The position numbers and the translations under genes are program-made. From positions 1-64,000 of the forward strand of contig CAKROZ010000004.1 in NCBI GenBank assembly GCA_934373635.1: a stretch of 64,000 bases of DNA. Reading direction: 5' to 3'. Below, one piece after another: positions 50,263 through 58,716 of the stretch. Source of the DNA: an uncultured Eubacteriales bacterium (lineage in GTDB: Bacteria > Bacillota > Clostridia > Oscillospirales > CAG-272). The notes below the pieces were generated by a model, which saw only the letters and a list, made by a program, of their open reading frames with translations, was not told the DNA's origin and searched no databases. How positions within the stretch are numbered: the stretch's first letter is position 1; each line of letters begins with the position of its first letter.

Positions 50263-50291
50263 TTGACAAACTCCCCGCGATTTGCTATAAT
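50263..50291 (+). promoter_or_regulatory. promoter of the HAD-lyase-thiN run
   Basis: Perfect TTGACA (50263-50268), 17 nt, perfect TATAAT (50286-50291). Confidence 0.85.
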
Positions 50292-50359
50292 TTTGATGGC
50301 TTGCGCCGCCGCGGGGCGGACGCACGGGCTTTGCCGCTTTGGCGACGGAAAGGAACGAT

Positions 50360-51073
50360 ATGATCCGAAATCTTCTTCTCGACCTTGACGATACGATCCT
50401 CGATTTTCACCGCGCGGAGAAAATCGCGCTCACCCGCGCATTGACCGAAGCGGGGGTGGAAGTCACCGATGCCCGCCTTGCGCGGTACAGTGAGATCAAC
50501 AATTCCCGCTGGCAGCTTCTCGAAGAGAAGAAGATCACGCGCCCCGAGGTGCTCCTCTCGCGCTTTGAGATCTTCTTTCGAGAGCTCGGCATCGATGTCG
50601 ACGCGCACGCGGTCGAGCAGACGTATGAGCGCTATCTTTCCGTGGGGCATTTCTTCCTGCCGGGGGCGGAAAAACTGCTCGAGACCCTCTTTCCGCGCTA
50701 TCGTCTCTATCTCGCCTCAAACGGCTCGGCGTCGGTGCAGGCGGGGCGCATCGCGAGCGCGGGTATCGCAAAGTATTTTCGGGAGATGTGCATCTCCGAG
50801 ACCATCGGCGCGGACAAGCCCGACCCCGCGTTCTTCCGCTACGTTTTCTCGAAGATCCCCGATTTTAAGGAAGAGGAGACGATCATGCTCGGCGACAGCC
50901 TGACCTCGGATATCCGCGGCGGATGCGGTGTCGGGATCCGTACCGTCTGGTATAACCCGAAGCACAAGCCCGCGCGAGCGGACATTCATCCGACCTACGA
51001 GATCGACGACCTCTCACTCTTCTCGCCGCTGATCGAGCGCATCTCGACGGAAGACGATAACAAGAATAAGTAA
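50360..51073 (+). CDS. HAD superfamily hydrolase (YjjG-like)
   Basis: The 237-residue protein starts at 50360 after GGAAAGGA. HAD motifs: LLLDLDDTILDF (nucleophile Asp), YLASNGSASVQ (motif II), KPDPAFF (motif III Lys) and IMLGDSLTSDIRGG (motif IV). Related proteins are nucleotidases or house-cleaning phosphatases. It is 29 nt before the PLP-lyase gene and shares its promoter. Confidence 0.9.
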   Translation: MIRNLLLDLDDTILDFHRAEKIALTRALTEAGVEVTDARLARYSEINNSRWQLLEEKKITRPEVLLSRFEIFFRELGIDVDAHAVEQTYERYLSVGHFFLPGAEKLLETLFPRYRLYLASNGSASVQAGRIASAGIAKYFREMCISETIGADKPDPAFFRYVFSKIPDFKEEETIMLGDSLTSDIRGGCGVGIRTVWYNPKHKPARADIHPTYEIDDLSLFSPLIERISTEDDNKNK

Positions 51074-51102
51074 TCAATTATTTACATAAAGAAGGAATTA
51101 TC

Positions 51103-52371
51103 ATGTATTACGGACACGAGATCAACGAGAAGACGGTCACTCTCGCCGAGCAGGCGGAGAGGGATTGCCTCCCAATCTTCAAAAAGATCGAAGAAAATTG
51201 TATGCGTTGCAGTGCGAAGGTGCTTCGCGCCTTTCAGGATGCGAGAGTGTCGACCGCCGATTTTATCGAGGTCACGGGCTACGGCTACACCGACGACGGC
51301 AGAGATAAGCTCGAGGAGATCTACGCCCGCGTCTTCGGCGCGGAGGACGCCCTCGTGCGCCCGCAACTCATGTCGGGCACTCACGCGCTCGCCGTCACAC
51401 TCGGCGGACTTCTGAAGGCGGGGGACACCCTCGTCTATATCTCGGGCGAGCCTTACGATACCCTCCGCAGTGTCATCGGCACCGAGGGCGAGAGCCGCAA
51501 TTCGCTCATCAAGTGCGGCGTGAAGTATGAGGAGATCCCCCTACTCGGGGACGATTTCGACCTCGACGCCATCCGTGCCCGCATGGCGCGCGGAGACGTG
51601 AAGGTCGCCGCCATTCAGCGCAGCCGCGGCTACGCGAGACGGAAAAGCCTCGTGATCGATAAGATCGCCGAGGCGATCCGTGTCGTGAAGGAAGCCTCTC
51701 CCGAGACCGTCGTCATGGTGGATAACTGCTATGGGGAATTCACCGAGGACAGGGAACCGACCGAGGTCGGCGCCGATCTCTTTGTCGGCTCCATGATGAA
51801 GAACCTCGGCGCAGGCTTTGCCGTCAGCGGCGCGTACGTCGTCGGGACGAAGCGCGCCGTCGAGGATGTCGCGGAGCGCTTGACCGCCCCCTGCGTCGGG
51901 AAGAGCCTCGGCGCGAACTTCAATCAGCTTGCTTCCTTCTATAAAGGCTTCTTCATGGCGCCCGCCGCCGTTGCCGCAACGCTGAAAAGCATGACCTTCG
52001 CCGCGAGAATGCTCGAGCTGGCGGGATTTTCGGGCATCTCCCCCCGCTATGACGAGCCCCGCACCGATATTGTACAGACCCTCGACCTCGAGAGCGCGGA
52101 AAACCTGATCGCCTTCTGTCGCGGCGTTCAGCTCGGCTCCCCGATCGAGTCCTACGTGGAGCCCGTCCCCTCCGAGACTCCGGGATATTCGCATCCCGAG
52201 ATCATGGCGGCGGGTACCTTCGTCACGGGCGCAACCAATGAATTCAGCTGTGACGGTCCCCTCACCCCGCCCTATACCGCGTTCATGCAGGGCGGTCTGA
52301 CCTATGAATACGGGAAGCTCGGCGTCATGCGCGCCGTCTCCGAAATGCTTGAAAAAGCAAACAACACATGA
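51103..52371 (+). CDS. methionine gamma-lyase-like PLP enzyme (aluminium resistance family)
   Basis: The 422-residue protein matches the PF06838-type PLP enzymes of Firmicutes: VRPQLMSGTHALAVTLGGLL, QRSRGYARRKSL, MVDNCYGEFTEDREPTEVG and the likely PLP lysine in SMMKNLGAG (Lys233). Called aluminium resistance protein or MetC-like; it probably cleaves sulfur amino acids by beta or gamma elimination, which would fit the cysteine and homocysteine metabolism encoded at 12-16 kb. AAGGAA precedes the ATG; its stop overlaps thiN by ATGA. Confidence 0.88.
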   Translation: MYYGHEINEKTVTLAEQAERDCLPIFKKIEENCMRCSAKVLRAFQDARVSTADFIEVTGYGYTDDGRDKLEEIYARVFGAEDALVRPQLMSGTHALAVTLGGLLKAGDTLVYISGEPYDTLRSVIGTEGESRNSLIKCGVKYEEIPLLGDDFDLDAIRARMARGDVKVAAIQRSRGYARRKSLVIDKIAEAIRVVKEASPETVVMVDNCYGEFTEDREPTEVGADLFVGSMMKNLGAGFAVSGAYVVGTKRAVEDVAERLTAPCVGKSLGANFNQLASFYKGFFMAPAAVAATLKSMTFAARMLELAGFSGISPRYDEPRTDIVQTLDLESAENLIAFCRGVQLGSPIESYVEPVPSETPGYSHPEIMAAGTFVTGATNEFSCDGPLTPPYTAFMQGGLTYEYGKLGVMRAVSEMLEKANNT

Positions 52372-53036
52372 CAAATTCGGAGAAAATATGCTACATTGTC
52401 GGTGCGGGCGAAGGCTTTGTACCCTTTACGCCGAAGGAGGGCGACTTCGTGATCGCCGCCGACGGCGGGTATGATACCCTCATGCGTGCGGGCATCCGCC
52501 CCGACCTTTTCGTCGGAGATATGGACTCGCTCACGGGCGAGCCCGATACGATGGTCGAGCGTCACCCCGTGCGGAAGGACGATACCGATACCGCCCTCGC
52601 CTACCGCGCGGGCGCCGCGAAGGGGTATCGTCATTTCGTTCTCCTTGCCTGCGTCGGCGGCAGGGAAGCGCATACCTATGCGAATCTCTCCCTTCTCGCG
52701 GGTGCGCGCCGCGAGGGCGCGCGCCTTTTGCTCGTCGGAGAGCGGGAGACCTCCTTCGTGATCGAAAACGAGAGCGTCACCCTGGCCCGTCCCGCGGGCT
52801 GTCATCTTTCGGTCTTCGCCTTCGGCGGGGAAGCGCGGGAGGTCACGCTCCGCGCGCTGTCCTATCCCGCCGAGCATCTCACTCTGACGCCCGATGTCCC
52901 TCTCGGCGTCTCGAACGCCTTTTGCGAGGCTCCCGCCACCGTTTCGGTCGGGGAGGGAAGACTGCTTCTGATGTGCGAGCGCGCCTCCCGCGAGATCCCG
53001 ACGGATATTTTCGACGGATTTTGCGAAGGGACTTGA
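52368..53036 (+). CDS. thiN: thiamine pyrophosphokinase
   Basis: The 222-residue protein has IAADGGYDTLMRAGIRPDLFVGDMDSL (start), KDDTDTALA and the C-terminal thiamine-binding segment GVSNAFCEAPATVSVGEGRLLLM. It converts thiamine to TPP with ATP. It overlaps the lyase gene by 4 nt. The next transcript, directly behind it, is the TPP-controlled thiamine transporter. Confidence 0.92.
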   Translation: MTNSEKICYIVGAGEGFVPFTPKEGDFVIAADGGYDTLMRAGIRPDLFVGDMDSLTGEPDTMVERHPVRKDDTDTALAYRAGAAKGYRHFVLLACVGGREAHTYANLSLLAGARREGARLLLVGERETSFVIENESVTLARPAGCHLSVFAFGGEAREVTLRALSYPAEHLTLTPDVPLGVSNAFCEAPATVSVGEGRLLLMCERASREIPTDIFDGFCEGT

Positions 53037-53061
53037 CAAACGGGCAGACCTGTGCTACAAT
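53033..53061 (+). promoter_or_regulatory. promoter of the TPP riboswitch-thiT transcript
   Basis: TTGACA (53033-53038) overlapping the thiN stop, 17 nt, TACAAT (53056-53061). Confidence 0.8.
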
Positions 53062-53083
53062 GTTACCCGTCAAACAGAATACC

Positions 53084-53162
53084 GATCGGGGGTGCCGAAA
53101 GGCTGAGACGGAGAGATCCGAACCCTTATGACCTGATACGGATTATGCCGTCGTAGGGAGAT
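53084..53162 (+). promoter_or_regulatory. TPP (THI-box) riboswitch
   Basis: Contains GGGGTGCCGAAAGGCTGAGA (J-loop and P3 start), ACCCTTATGACCTGAT and the 3' strand CGTAGGGA, the conserved thi-box core. It lies between a promoter and a terminator hairpin, upstream of thiT. TPP binding should favour the terminator and shut off thiamine uptake. Confidence 0.95.
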
Positions 53163-53179
53163 TGCAAGCTCTTTCCATG

Positions 53180-53222
53180 ATGATTGCCGCGGAGGTCGTA
53201 CTCTGCGCGGCAATCATTTTTT
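53180..53222 (+). terminator. riboswitch-controlled terminator
   Basis: A 12-bp stem ATGATTGCCGCG (53180-53191) with CGCGGCAATCAT (53206-53217), then six T residues: the expression platform. Confidence 0.88.
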
Positions 53223-53258
53223 GTTCGCAAAACGCGAACGCAAGGAAAGGAAATTCCA

Positions 53259-54104
53259 ATGAAAACAGAAAAAAATTCCCAAACCGTCCGCGCCATGGTG
53301 GAGAGTGCCATCATGGTAGCCTTTGCCGTCGTCCTCGGACTCTTCAAGCTCTTTGAGATGCCCTTCGGCGGCTCCATCACCTTTGCGTCCATGCTTCCGA
53401 TCGCCCTTGTCTCTTATCGCCACGGGCTGAAGTACGGTTTCGCCGCGGGGCTTTGCGAGGGCGTTCTCGAGATGCTTCTCGGCTTGAAGAACCTCTCCTA
53501 TGTTACGGGCTGGGTCTCGGTGGTCGCCGTCATTTTGCTTGACTACCTGCTCGCCTTTGCCATGATGGGCATCGCGGGCATCTTCCGCGGGAAGCTCGGA
53601 GATCAGTCGGGCGAGCTGCTTCTCGGCTCTCTGATCGGCGCGGTCCTTCGCTATTTCTGTCACGTCATTTCGGGCGCGACCGTGTGGGCGGGTCTTTCCA
53701 TCCCGACGACCGCCGTCCTCGTCGGCTCCATCGGTTACAACGCCACCTACATGCTCCCCGAGACGATCGTCTTGCTTCTTGTCGCCCTTTACCTTTCGGA
53801 GATGTTCGACTTTACAAAGCCCGTTCCCGTGCGCATCACACGGAGACATAGCGACACCGTTTCCTTCGCGCTTTCCGCATCGGCGGCGCTCTTTGTCCTC
53901 GTCGCCCTCGTCTTCGATGTCGGAAGCATTTTCGCCGCCATGCAGGGAGAGGGCGGATTTGACTTCTCCGCCGCGGGGAATGCCGATTGGACGCTCATCT
54001 TCGGCATCAGCACGGCTGCGCTTGCCGCCGCGGTGGTGCTTCTCTTCGTTGCCCTGACCCGCGTGATGAAAAAGCAGGGCGAACAGAACGAAAAAGCGGA
54101 ATGA
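53259..54104 (+). CDS. thiT: energy-coupled thiamine transporter ThiT with C-terminal extension
   Basis: The 281-residue protein starts at 53259 after AGGAAAGG (MKTEKNSQT). Six helices of the ECF S-component are visible (VESAIMVAFAVVLGLFKLF, YRHGLKYGFAAGLCEGVLEML, LRYFCHVISGATVWAG, YNATYMLPETIVLLL). About 80 further residues add two transmembrane helices (ALSASAALFVLVALVF, IFGISTAALAAAVVLLFVAL), longer than usual ThiT (about 190-200). With a shared ECF module it imports thiamine. Confidence 0.93.
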   Translation: MKTEKNSQTVRAMVESAIMVAFAVVLGLFKLFEMPFGGSITFASMLPIALVSYRHGLKYGFAAGLCEGVLEMLLGLKNLSYVTGWVSVVAVILLDYLLAFAMMGIAGIFRGKLGDQSGELLLGSLIGAVLRYFCHVISGATVWAGLSIPTTAVLVGSIGYNATYMLPETIVLLLVALYLSEMFDFTKPVPVRITRRHSDTVSFALSASAALFVLVALVFDVGSIFAAMQGEGGFDFSAAGNADWTLIFGISTAALAAAVVLLFVALTRVMKKQGEQNEKAE

Positions 54105-54116
54105 TCCCCGTCCCGA

Positions 54117-54161
54117 ACGATCGCCGAGAGCCGCCTGAAGCCTCTCGGCGATCGTTTTTTT
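54117..54161 (+). terminator. terminator after thiT
   Basis: A perfect 14-bp stem (54117-54130 with 54142-54155), followed by seven T residues. Confidence 0.9.
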
Positions 54162-54303
54162 GAAACGGAGAATTTCCCGAAAAGCGCATCCGTGCCCCCG
54201 CCGACCCGTGCCCCGTGCAGAAACGCCCGAACATGACGCCCGAAAAGAAAGCGGGCAATATCCGAGAAAAGCGCGGAATCGTCAGAGCATCGCGGCGATC
54301 GCA

Positions 54304-54594
54304 TCACCCCGGGGTCCGAATATCCCACTCTCCCTCGCAAACGGAATCGAGGAAGTTCCGCATCGCCACACGGAACCCGTGAACAAAGGAAGCACGTTTC
54401 TCCGCAAAATAAAGAGCGCTGTATGCGTCGTGGAGCTCCTCGAGGTCCTGCCGTTGCTTTTCGTTCAGCGTCTGCTCAAACGCGATATATTGCTTCCCGC
54501 ACGACTCGGACAGGCGCAGATACTCTCCGTCGCTTTCGCAGGGGCGCTCGCTGATGTCGAAACTCCCGTCATACAGTCGGTCAAGGATCCACAT
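54304..54594 (-). CDS. DUF6809-like small protein
   Basis: The 96-residue protein starts at 54594 (MWILDRLYDGSFDISERP) after AAAGGAGGGG. Helical pattern and the ending YFAEKRASFVHGFRVAMRNFL resemble the DUF6809 family of small proteins found mainly in conjugative elements and accessory regions of Clostridia; function is unknown. It neighbours a Fic remnant, so the 54.2-55.1 kb stretch is probably a degraded accessory segment. Confidence 0.72.
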   Translation of the reverse strand: MWILDRLYDGSFDISERPCESDGEYLRLSESCGKQYIAFEQTLNEKQRQDLEELHDAYSALYFAEKRASFVHGFRVAMRNFLDSVCEGEWDIRTPG

Positions 54595-54739
54595 ACCGCA
54601 CCCCTCCTTTCGCGCCCATGCAAAAACGAAATGTCGAAAATTTCCCGCGCAGGCAAAATGTTGAAAAGATTTTTTTCCCGCATTCTCATGTTTTTCATTC
54701 TCGCCGCCCTGAAAGAGGATTGACCGCGCGGCGAAGACG

Positions 54740-54781
54740 AAAAAAGCAATTGCTTCCGAAACGGAAAGCAATTGCTTTTTT
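54740..54781. terminator. bidirectional terminator
   Basis: AAAAAAGCAATTGCTTCC with its near-complement at 54763-54781 (one bulged base), A-run and T-run at the ends. Confidence 0.75.
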
Positions 54782-54810
54782 CATATCAAAAAAATTCCGC
54801 CGTAGTTTTT

Positions 54811-54993
54811 TCAGATCCCCATCCGTTTCAGACAGTGGTCTTTCATAAAGGCGGCGATCTCCCCTTCGTCCCGATCCTCGTAATACCCGACAAGCAGACG
54901 CTTGAACTCGGGCACGTCCTTTTCGGGGATAATCAGCAAACCCTGCGCCTTTCCGATGAGGTAGTGATTGGCGAAGATCACCGCCGCCCGCTT
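54811..54993 (-). pseudogene. Fic family protein, C-terminal remnant
   Basis: The minus-strand frame ending at a TGA (54811-54813) reads KRAAVIFANHYLIGKAQGLL, then IPEKDVPEFKRLLVGYYED, which is the segment after the HPFxxGNxR motif of Fic AMP-transferases. The active-site HPF and everything N-terminal is absent: the text before KR is an AT-rich inverted repeat. No start codon. I infer a truncated pseudogene. Confidence 0.62.
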
Positions 54994-55034
54994 GGGGAAC
55001 TTTTTTATAAATTATCCTATCAAATGTTCCCCAA
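54992..55034. repeat. inverted repeat at the Fic breakpoint
   Basis: TTGGGGAAC (54992-55000) and GTTCCCCAA (55026-55034) enclose 25 AT-rich bases, exactly where the Fic homology stops. Confidence 0.5.
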
Positions 55035-55087
55035 AAATACAGGGGGGCACGAAAAAATATTTTACCGCGAGATACATCGAAAAAGTA

Positions 55088-55132
55088 CCCCCGTTCCGAA
55101 ACCCGTGCAAGGGCTTCGGAACGGGGGCTTTT
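55088..55132 (-). terminator. terminator of the beta-propeller gene
   Basis: A 13-bp stem CCCCCGTTCCGAA (55088-55100) with 55115-55127; on the minus strand T-rich sequence follows. Confidence 0.85.
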
Positions 55133-55147
55133 CTGAATTTGAACTTG

Positions 55148-56974
55148 TCAGTCGTCAAGCACCTTCGCGACTTCGAAACTCGATTCGCCGAAGGCGTAGA
55201 ACCACGAGCCGACAAGACAACCGCGCATGAGCTCGGGGTCCCCCTTCACGGGAAGGGAAGTGAGGCACCGCAGGCTCTCCCCGTCGAAGCGGAAGACGAG
55301 GTATTGCGGCATCTGTGAGAAAATACCGAGCCCGAGGACAGATGCCTCGCGGTCGATGGCGTAAGCCTTGTACTCGTCCGCATACTGCGTGTTGGCGGTC
55401 AGATAGCGGGCAACGCTCCGCACGCCCGTCTCGGTCTCTTCGTAGACCTCGATCTTCAGCGAGAAACGGTCCGCTCCCTCGCCGATGCCGAGCAGGTAGT
55501 CGCCGAAGGAGACGAGGGAGGTGGAGAAGCCGTCGATCGTCCCCGTGTCCTTTACCGTGATGTCCGAAAGGTCGGAAAGATCGAAGAAGAAAACGGGGTC
55601 GGTGTTGAGGATCGAGGTGCAGACGTAGAGGCGGTCGCCGTCAAAGCGCGCGGAGCGCACGGACTCTCCCGTCGGGGCGAAGCGGCGGACCGAAGCGACA
55701 CACTCGCCGCTCTCGAGAGAGAAGCAGAAGAGACTCGCACTCGAGCCTGTCTCGCCCTCCGCCTCGGAGGAAACGAGCACCGAGCGGCGGACCGTCGTGA
55801 CCGCACGCAGGATTCCGTCCGCCTCGTCAAGGCAGAAGCGGTTCTCGACCGCCCCCTCCACCACAATGGTGGGCTCCGCCGTCAGCGTACCGCCCGAATA
55901 ATTGACGCGGGCAATGTCGCTTTTGAGAACGGTTTCCTCTCTGCCGTGCTCGATGGCGTTCGTCTCGTAAAATGTGTGCGTTGCGTAGATGCGCGACTCC
56001 GAAACATAGACTTCGCGGGCATAGGAGAGAAACGCCGCGGTGTCGGGTGTCCCGCCGTCAAACGGCAGACGCGTTACCACCGTATAAGAAAGAGAAGAGA
56101 GATCGTCCCGCGGCAAAACAATGTTGTCGGCGGGAACGGGGCAGAAGGTGCCATCGGAGCGGACGCCCGGGACAAAGGACTCTTCCTTTGAAAAATCGAT
56201 GTCGGAGGGCGTGTAGGTCGTCATCAGAAGATACGCGTCCTTCGTCTCGCGCACCGTCTCGTAGGAGCCGCTCACCGTCAGCCGCTCTCCCTCGGTGATA
56301 TGAGAAGGATCCGAGACGTCGAGGGGGACGAGATCGACGAATCTGTTCCCGTCCTTCGTGCGGTAGGGGAAAAACGACGTGACCGTCTTTCCGTCGCGGG
56401 AGAGGAAGAACTCCGCCTGTGTCGTGTACGCCGTGCGGAGGTCGTCTCCCGTCCTCCCGATCGTGTACGCGCCGACCTCGGCGCTTTGCTCTTCTGCGAT
56501 CGAAAAGACGCGGAGCGTCGCGCCGTCAAGGTAGAAAATATGATCCGCCGTGCGGGCGATGCGGTTCGCCTCTCTCACCCCTGTGGTCTGATGATCGGTG
56601 ATCTCGACCGTGGCAGAGCCTTCGGAAGTCCCCGCATCCGTCGGCGGGGGCGTGCTGTCGGGCGCCGTGACGTCCCCGCTCGCCTCGTAGCTCTTACGTT
56701 TTTCGTTGTAGGCAGTCATTTTTTCGATCACGGGGTAGTAGGCGCTCCCCGAGTAGTCGGGTCTTCCGAGGGTGGCGACCAGCGTGATCGCGACCGCCGA
56801 GAAGAGGAGAACGAAGGATGCCGCAAGGGCGACGGGCCTGAGATATGGGGGACGGCTTTTTTGCTTTTTGACGGGTGATCGCTCGGTCTCCCCGTCAGTC
56901 TCCCGCGGCTCCGCTTCCTTGACGAAGCGCTCGCCCGCTTGAGACAACAGGTGCACGATCTTTTTTTCTTTCAT
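55148..56974 (-). CDS. membrane-anchored secreted beta-propeller protein (PF09826-like), possible anti-sigma partner
   Basis: The 608-residue protein has a cytoplasmic N-terminus of about 43 residues, one transmembrane helix (about 44-69), a Pro/Thr/Ser-rich linker and an outer domain of about 480 residues with repeated four-stranded blades typical of the Beta_propel family (TTGVREANRIARTADHIFYL, IYATHTFYETNAIEHGRE). Its start overlaps the sigma factor stop by 4 nt. By position and topology it may hold or sense for the sigma factor, with the short cytoplasmic part binding it; this is inference. Confidence 0.85.
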   Translation of the reverse strand: MKEKKIVHLLSQAGERFVKEAEPRETDGETERSPVKKQKSRPPYLRPVALAASFVLLFSAVAITLVATLGRPDYSGSAYYPVIEKMTAYNEKRKSYEASGDVTAPDSTPPPTDAGTSEGSATVEITDHQTTGVREANRIARTADHIFYLDGATLRVFSIAEEQSAEVGAYTIGRTGDDLRTAYTTQAEFFLSRDGKTVTSFFPYRTKDGNRFVDLVPLDVSDPSHITEGERLTVSGSYETVRETKDAYLLMTTYTPSDIDFSKEESFVPGVRSDGTFCPVPADNIVLPRDDLSSLSYTVVTRLPFDGGTPDTAAFLSYAREVYVSESRIYATHTFYETNAIEHGREETVLKSDIARVNYSGGTLTAEPTIVVEGAVENRFCLDEADGILRAVTTVRRSVLVSSEAEGETGSSASLFCFSLESGECVASVRRFAPTGESVRSARFDGDRLYVCTSILNTDPVFFFDLSDLSDITVKDTGTIDGFSTSLVSFGDYLLGIGEGADRFSLKIEVYEETETGVRSVARYLTANTQYADEYKAYAIDREASVLGLGIFSQMPQYLVFRFDGESLRCLTSLPVKGDPELMRGCLVGSWFYAFGESSFEVAKVLDD

Positions 56975-57519
56975 GTCAGATACCCTTCCTTTTTCATGAA
57001 GTCGGAGAACGCTTTTTTCGTCCTGTGTAAAATGATCTTTACATTTGACACGGAAAGTCCGGTCTCTTCGGCGATCTCGTCGACGCGGCAGAAGTACCAG
57101 TAGCGCTTCATGAACACGACTCTCGCAGGCTTCGTCAGCCCGGCGAGAAAGGCGTTGACCCCCTCGCGCAGGATGAGATCCCCCTCGGGGTCGGCTGGAT
57201 TCGGGGTGTACTCGTCACGGTATTCCTCGCTCGTCCCGTTCTCGGGGGTGCGGCGCTTCGCCTTCCGTCTTTCGAGTCGGTTGATCGAAAGATTGCGCAC
57301 GAGGGTACCGAGATAGTGCCTCAGGCTCTCGGGTTTTGCCGGCGGGATGCTCTGCCATGCGCGAAGCCACGTGTCGTTGACACATTCCTCCGCATCGGCA
57401 TCCGAGCGCAGGATCCGATAGGCGATGCTGCGGCAGTAGGCGCCGTATTTCTCTTCGCTTTCGCCGAGAGCGTCCTCCGAGCGTGCGAAGTAGAGCGCGA
57501 CAATGCGTTCGTCTTCCAT
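56971..57519 (-). CDS. ECF-type RNA polymerase sigma factor
   Basis: The 182-residue protein has sigma region 2 (YCRSIAYRILRSDADAEECVNDTWLRAWQ with IPPAKPESL next) and region 4 (GLTKPARVVFMKRYWYFCRVDEIAEETGLSVSNVKIILHRTKKAF). It directs RNA polymerase to a small regulon, probably envelope-related given its coupled partner. AAAGGA precedes the ATG. The leader of about 210 nt carries an attenuator-like terminator (57609-57644). Confidence 0.92.
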   Translation of the reverse strand: MEDERIVALYFARSEDALGESEEKYGAYCRSIAYRILRSDADAEECVNDTWLRAWQSIPPAKPESLRHYLGTLVRNLSINRLERRKAKRRTPENGTSEEYRDEYTPNPADPEGDLILREGVNAFLAGLTKPARVVFMKRYWYFCRVDEIAEETGLSVSNVKIILHRTKKAFSDFMKKEGYLT

Positions 57520-57608
57520 AAGAGTGTCCTTTCCGCGGTGTTTTGCGTTCTCTCACCCGAAGAGACAGAATTTCCTTCGGGAAGGTTACAAAAATCGCCG
57601 TTTTTTGA

Positions 57609-57644
57609 AAAAAATCCTTCGGGTGCCGAAACGGGACCCGAAGG
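57609..57644 (-). terminator. terminator inside the sigma-factor leader (attenuator-like)
   Basis: Minus-strand stem CCTTCGGGT/ACCCGAAGG (57636-57644 with 57616-57624) then seven T residues. A second pair of the same complementary blocks lies downstream (57574-57581 and 57554-57562), so alternative pairing is possible. Confidence 0.7.
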
Positions 57645-57740
57645 AGAAGGGAGATCGAAGAAGATAGCCTATTTTGATTCGTTAAAATCCGGATAAAGGC
57701 TTTTGAAAAAGCGAAGGGTTCTCCTTGCGGGTGGGTTTTC

Positions 57741-57769
57741 ATTATATCATAGAAAAAATCGGAATGCAA
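57741..57769 (-). promoter_or_regulatory. promoter of the sigma factor operon
   Basis: Minus-strand TTGCAT (57764-57769), 17 nt, TATAAT (57741-57746). Confidence 0.7.
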
Positions 57770-57855
57770 GTGGGGTGTTTTGAAAATTGATATCGCCAAG
57801 CTTTCCGCTTTCGCAAGTTTTTAAAGAATGGGCAGACTCGAAAAAGAAAAGATTC

Positions 57856-58716
57856 TTACAGGTTGGCTCCGCTCTCTTCATTTGAGCCGCTTCGTGTTGG
57901 CGCGGAGGACAGAAACGCGCGGATGAGCCGCTCCTTCATCGAGAGCCACGGGAGCTTGATCTCCGTGACGTAACGGTACCCGACAAGGTAGCCGCGCAGA
58001 CCGACGCCGAGCATTGCCGCGAGCTGAAAGATGCCCTCCGCGATCTCGGCGACGCCCATCTCCTTGACGGACACGGCGACCGAAACGGTGAAGAACAGGG
58101 AAAAGAGAGAGGGGATGAGCCCGCCGAGAAGGCGGCGCGCCCGCGAGGCGGCGGGATTTTTCACCCGCTCGCATTTTTCGGATGCCCCACCCGCGAGCAT
58201 TCCCTCCGCAGAGAGGGAAAGAGGGCGGATTGCCTTTACCCGCAGAAAATGCAGACGGTCGAAGAAGCCGACGGGCTTCCCGCCGAGAAAGGCGAGATAG
58301 TCGTCATAGCTTTTTCCGTAGGCGAGAAGCCGCCGCTTCCTGCGGTAGGCGAGTTCGTCCTCCGCGTACCGTCCGAGGAATTCGGCAAAGTCACCAAGCC
58401 TGTCCGCCTCCACCTGTCCGAGTGCGTCGGAGAGCATGGCACTCGCCGCGCTCCCCCTCTCCCCGAGGAGAGCGAGAGACTCGCCTTCCCCTTCAAGAGA
58501 AAAGTAAATGACCGACGCGCACATCGCAAAAAGGAGCGCCCGCAGGGTGAATTCCTCCCCGAGAATCTCGGTGAAGCCGATGTCGGTAAAGGTGAAGATC
58601 CCCGCCATCAACAGCGCGAGCGCCGCGATGGCTTTTCCGATATGCTCGATCAGCGCGCGTTTTCCGCGATCGGCGAGCTCTCCTCCGGCGAGAAGGGTGT
58701 CTTCGAAATTTTTCAT
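57856..58716 (-). CDS. membrane protein of the phage-like cassette (286 aa)
   Basis: The start at 58716 overlaps the stop of the Cys/His-repeat gene by ATGA. Two hydrophobic segments lie at about residues 27-50 (IAALALLMAGIFTFTDIGF) and 55-70, a charged middle (AYRRKRRLLAYGKSYDDYLAFLGG), and two more at about 200-250 (LLGGLIPSLFSLFFTVSVAV, IAEGIFQLAAMLGVGLRGYLVGYRYV). I do not recognise a family. As the last gene of the cassette it may be a membrane-acting protein (holin-like or anchor); this is a guess from position only. Confidence 0.75.
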   Translation of the reverse strand: MKNFEDTLLAGGELADRGKRALIEHIGKAIAALALLMAGIFTFTDIGFTEILGEEFTLRALLFAMCASVIYFSLEGEGESLALLGERGSAASAMLSDALGQVEADRLGDFAEFLGRYAEDELAYRRKRRLLAYGKSYDDYLAFLGGKPVGFFDRLHFLRVKAIRPLSLSAEGMLAGGASEKCERVKNPAASRARRLLGGLIPSLFSLFFTVSVAVSVKEMGVAEIAEGIFQLAAMLGVGLRGYLVGYRYVTEIKLPWLSMKERLIRAFLSSAPTRSGSNEESGANL

